Assembly: GCA_015698045.1 (NCBI GenBank)
Contig: BLAL01000218.1
Span: 1,054,001 to 1,118,000 of the forward strand
Length of the DNA: 64,000 bases
DNA from: Rhizophagus clarus
Taxonomy: Eukaryota; Glomeromycota; Glomeromycetes; Glomerales; Glomeraceae
Direction of reading: 5' to 3'
The notes below the pieces were generated by a model. That model ran no database searches, had not been told where the DNA came from, and saw only the letters and a list, made by a program, of their open reading frames with translations. How positions within the stretch are numbered: position 1 is the first letter of the stretch; every line of letters starts with the position of its first letter. Positions 63,831 through 64,000 of the stretch are shown in pieces. Both the position numbers and the translations under genes were made by a program.

Positions 63831-64000
63831 CCTCCCTAATTCGACAAGTATGAAGTTTATAAACATTATTAAATTATCAGAACATATATTATGATATTAT
63901 ACATAATTTTTTTTATATTTAATTTTTATTTTAATGGATAATAATTATAAATTTTAGTATTTGGAAACATATGATTAATTAACGAGTCTTGAAGAAATTT
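63831..64000. other. 3' flank of HSP70 B, nothing recognised
   Basis: AT-rich sequence partly similar to the flank after HSP70 A (CTCCCTAATT start). The window ends here. Confidence 0.5.

Overview
The window is nuclear DNA of a fungus, most likely an arbuscular mycorrhizal fungus of the Rhizophagus irregularis type. The DNA is very AT-rich. Genes are split by many short GT-AG introns (about 60-100 nt). The families present are those expanded in that lineage: tyrosine-kinase-like kinases with a Cys4 N-terminal motif, BTB proteins, AIG1-like GTPases and HSP70 paralogs. The genus is inferred from family content, not proven.

Layout, left to right. 1-1970 (-): 5' part of a gene fusing an AIG1/GIMAP-like GTPase, a long charged helix and a Hint (hedgehog/intein) domain; it runs off the left edge. 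3981-6239 (+): a frameshifted kinase pseudogene. 7961-14756 (+): an 11-exon gene for a 2000-residue protein with two sacsin-type GHKL ATPase modules and a C-terminal BTB domain. A wrecked partial copy of it with its 3' flank lies at 19340-20255. 16-23 kb is gene-poor and holds decayed coding fragments. 24056-25961 (-): a kinase gene broken by a 10-bp deletion. 29618-31369 (-): an intact kinase core truncated at the N-terminus beside a transposon insertion. 33663-33842: a PIF1-helicase scrap. 34460-36191 and 36311-36752: two terminal-inverted-repeat (TIR) elements. 37185-56324 (+): an array of three USP7-type loci (MATH, USP, UBLs): a broken copy, a relic and a full-length 30-exon copy. 58241-63830 (+): two tandem HSP70 genes.

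The main theme is duplication followed by loss of catalysis. Both main USP7 copies lack the catalytic cysteine, by different lesions (Cys to Ser, and loss of the codon), while the full-length copy keeps an open reading frame. Both also carry a tandem duplication of a six-exon UBL block. Both HSP70 copies keep whole reading frames but share substitutions at ATPase residues (K71H, E175G, D206N, R342Y and D366A in bovine Hsc70 numbering). These are best read as pseudo-enzymes.

Transposition has shaped the window. One non-autonomous family (TIR starting CCCTATAAAAAATAA, 3-bp target duplications) sits at the truncated end of one kinase and inside an exon of USP7 copy 1. The AIG1-helix-Hint fusion and the sacsin-BTB protein are unusual architectures. 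No operon-like or pathway relation joins the genes; the window reads as several independently expanding families.
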